A DNA stretch of 64,000 bases from Tistrella bauzanensis. GTDB lineage: Bacteria > Pseudomonadota > Alphaproteobacteria > Tistrellales > Tistrellaceae. Within the stretch, counting starts at the first letter, position 1. Each line of letters opens with the position of its first letter. Under the pieces are notes generated by a model. That model had not been told where the DNA came from and searched no databases. It saw nothing but the letters and a program-made list of their open reading frames with translations. The position numbers were made by a program, and so were the translations under genes. Below, piece by piece: positions 62,943-64,000 of this stretch. Location of the stretch: positions 1-64,000 of the forward strand of contig NZ_BMDZ01000002.1 in the NCBI RefSeq assembly GCF_014636235.1. The letters are read 5' to 3'.

Positions 62943-63344
62943 TCAGCGCCGCCTCTTCAGGCTGCCGATGGTCAGCCCATCCTCGGAGCCACCATTGGCG
63001 CCACCAACCGACGCCCCCTTGCCGCCCTCGCCCGCGGCACCGCCGGTCGCATCTTCCTCGACCTCGGTGATCGGCCCCTCGGTGAACAGATAGGTCTTGA
63101 TCTGTGCGGCGAAGTCGTCGTCGTTCCGCCGCAACCATTCCAGCGTCATCATCGCATGCTCGATTTCCTCGCGCATGTTGTGCAGCAGGATGGCCCGCAA
63201 ACTGTCGTCTTCGCAGTCATCGGCGCGCTGACGATACCAGTCCACCGCCTCCAGCTCTTCCATCAGCGACGAAATCGCATGATGCAGCGCCATGGTGTGG
63301 CGGCTCAGCTTTTCACGCGGGGCATGCAGAACTTGTCCGGCCAT
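62943..63344 (-). CDS. Encapsulated ferritin-like protein (EncFtn) with cargo tag
   Basis: A 133-residue two-helix ferritin-like protein. Alignment to the Rhodospirillum rubrum enzyme with an offset of two places its ferroxidase residues here at E30, E60 and H63 (motif EIEH), with E29, E32, W36 and Y37 matching second-sphere positions. Two antiparallel helices (about 15-45 and 48-80) form the annular decamer that oxidises Fe(II). After a Gly/Ala/Ser linker (about 98-122) the C-terminus DGLTIGSLKRRR is a classical encapsulation peptide that docks inside the shell. ATG 63344 has AAGGAG eight bases upstream. It is the first gene of the encapsulin operon. Confidence 0.95.
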   Translation of the reverse strand: MAGQVLHAPREKLSRHTMALHHAISSLMEELEAVDWYRQRADDCEDDSLRAILLHNMREEIEHAMMTLEWLRRNDDDFAAQIKTYLFTEGPITEVEEDATGGAAGEGGKGASVGGANGGSEDGLTIGSLKRRR

Positions 63345-63548
63345 CGGCTCGTCTCCTTCTCCGTCAATCCGTCCGCAGCGCCTGATACAGCCTGCGGGAT
63401 CTCGTCCATCTCTGGCGGATCGCCCGCCCGGTCCGGGGTCCACCTATCGTTTGTTGTCATTCAACCCTGACGTCGGGCCCATCGGCACACAAGCCGTTCA
63501 GGGTCGATCCCGGCCCGTCAGCAAACGTCATCAGCCGAAGCTGGGGCC

Positions 63549-64000
63549 TCAGCCGAAACTGGCGGCAATCGCGGTCATCCCGGCAAAGCCCAGGATCAGC
63601 GCCCAGCTTGCCCCCATTTCCTGGCCATGACGGTGGGTTTCCGGAATCATCTCGTGGCTGACCACGAAAATCATCGCGCCGGCCGCGAAAGCCATCGTCC
63701 AGGGCAGCACCCCTGCCCCGAGCCCGGCCATGGCCACGCCCAGCCCGCCGCCGATAATTTCCAGCGCGCCGGTGCCGAACGCCACCAGCATCGCGTTGAT
63801 CCGGCTGGCACCCACCATCATCATGCCGACGGCCGCCACGAAGCCTTCGGGCAGGTTCTGGATCATGATGCCGATCGCCAGCGCCAGCCCGTCGCCCAGA
63901 TCACCGCCGCCGGCGATGCCGGAGCCACCCAGCCCCACACCGACCGCCAGACCTTCCGGCAGGTTGTGCAGCGCGATCGCCAGCACCATCAGCAGGGCCG
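63549..64000 (-). CDS. ZIP-family metal transporter, 5' part beyond the window
   Basis: About 150 C-terminal residues of a ZIP permease of the GufA/ZupT type. The metal-binding helices are present: HNLPEGLAVGVG (helix IV type) and QNLPEGFVAAVG (helix V type), followed by three more membrane segments, with SHEMIPETHRHG near the end. It should import divalent metals such as Zn, Fe or Mn. The frame is open to the right edge, and the N-terminal helices lie outside. It is on the same strand as the encapsulin genes and 204 bp upstream of EncFtn, so a metal-handling unit is possible. Confidence 0.85.
   Translation of the reverse strand, partial: ALLMVLAIALHNLPEGLAVGVGLGGSGIAGGGDLGDGLALAIGIMIQNLPEGFVAAVGMMMVGASRINAMLVAFGTGALEIIGGGLGVAMAGLGAGVLPWTMAFAAGAMIFVVSHEMIPETHRHGQEMGASWALILGFAGMTAIAASFG

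Overview
The window is a gene-dense stretch of GC-rich chromosome (roughly two thirds G+C by eye) with short intergenic gaps, many ATGA/GTGA stop-start overlaps and Gram-negative envelope genes. Gene content (C-P lyase, Liv and TRAP uptake systems, sCache chemoreceptor, EncFtn-encapsulin, CSS-EAL phosphodiesterase) fits an alphaproteobacterium, possibly of the Rhodospirillales/Tistrella type; this placement is an inference from gene style only. No rRNA, tRNA, insertion sequence, prophage or CRISPR array was recognised.

Layout. 1-5300: the first codon of a leftward gene at the edge, a LysR regulator, an OpgC-type membrane acyltransferase coupled to an exported SGNH hydrolase, an MFS transporter behind a terminator-like leader, and a tiny membrane protein. 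5300-9950: a beta-oxidation/phenylacetate-type cluster (thiolase, 3-hydroxyacyl-CoA dehydrogenase, IclR regulator, PaaI-like thioesterase) with an eight-copy 19-bp tandem array in the divergent promoter region. 9980-22160: a phosphonate island: phnCDE uptake, a DUF1045 2H-phosphoesterase, a CSD-DUF805 protein, and phnG-H-I-J-K-L-M-N (C-P lyase) with divergent phnF. PhoB-box-like repeats lie upstream of both phn operons. 22200-29300: two cyclophilins around a methyltransferase-like gene, RecQ, a CSS-EAL c-di-GMP phosphodiesterase and an EamA exporter.

29300-41100: a candidate small RNA, a patatin overlapping an L,D-transpeptidase, an alanine-rich lipoprotein, PhzF, OsmC, a Bcr/CflA exporter, a second candidate small RNA facing a perfect FNR/FixK-type box, a large patatin-like protein, an EtfB-type methyltransferase and a DnaJ-class protein. 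41100-47200: two GST-fold proteins, an SLC13 transporter and a lipoprotein penicillin-acylase. 47200-53220: a TRAP transporter (DctPQM), FCD-type GntR regulator, cyclase and FAH hydrolase around a perfect palindromic operator. 53500-61900: a branched-chain amino-acid-type ABC system (livG-F-K-H-M), a chemoreceptor and a second, closely similar livK. 62000-64000: encapsulin, its ferritin-like cargo with a C-terminal targeting tag, and a truncated ZIP metal transporter.

Functionally the window is dominated by nutrient capture under limitation: phosphonates under phosphate starvation, carboxylates through TRAP and SLC13, amino-acid-like solutes with a possible chemotaxis link, and metal storage. 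The items most worth testing are the two unannotated terminator-bounded RNAs (one with an FNR-type box), the 19-bp array, the paired Pho boxes, the possibility that DUF1045 replaces the missing phnP, and the livK duplication around a chemoreceptor.
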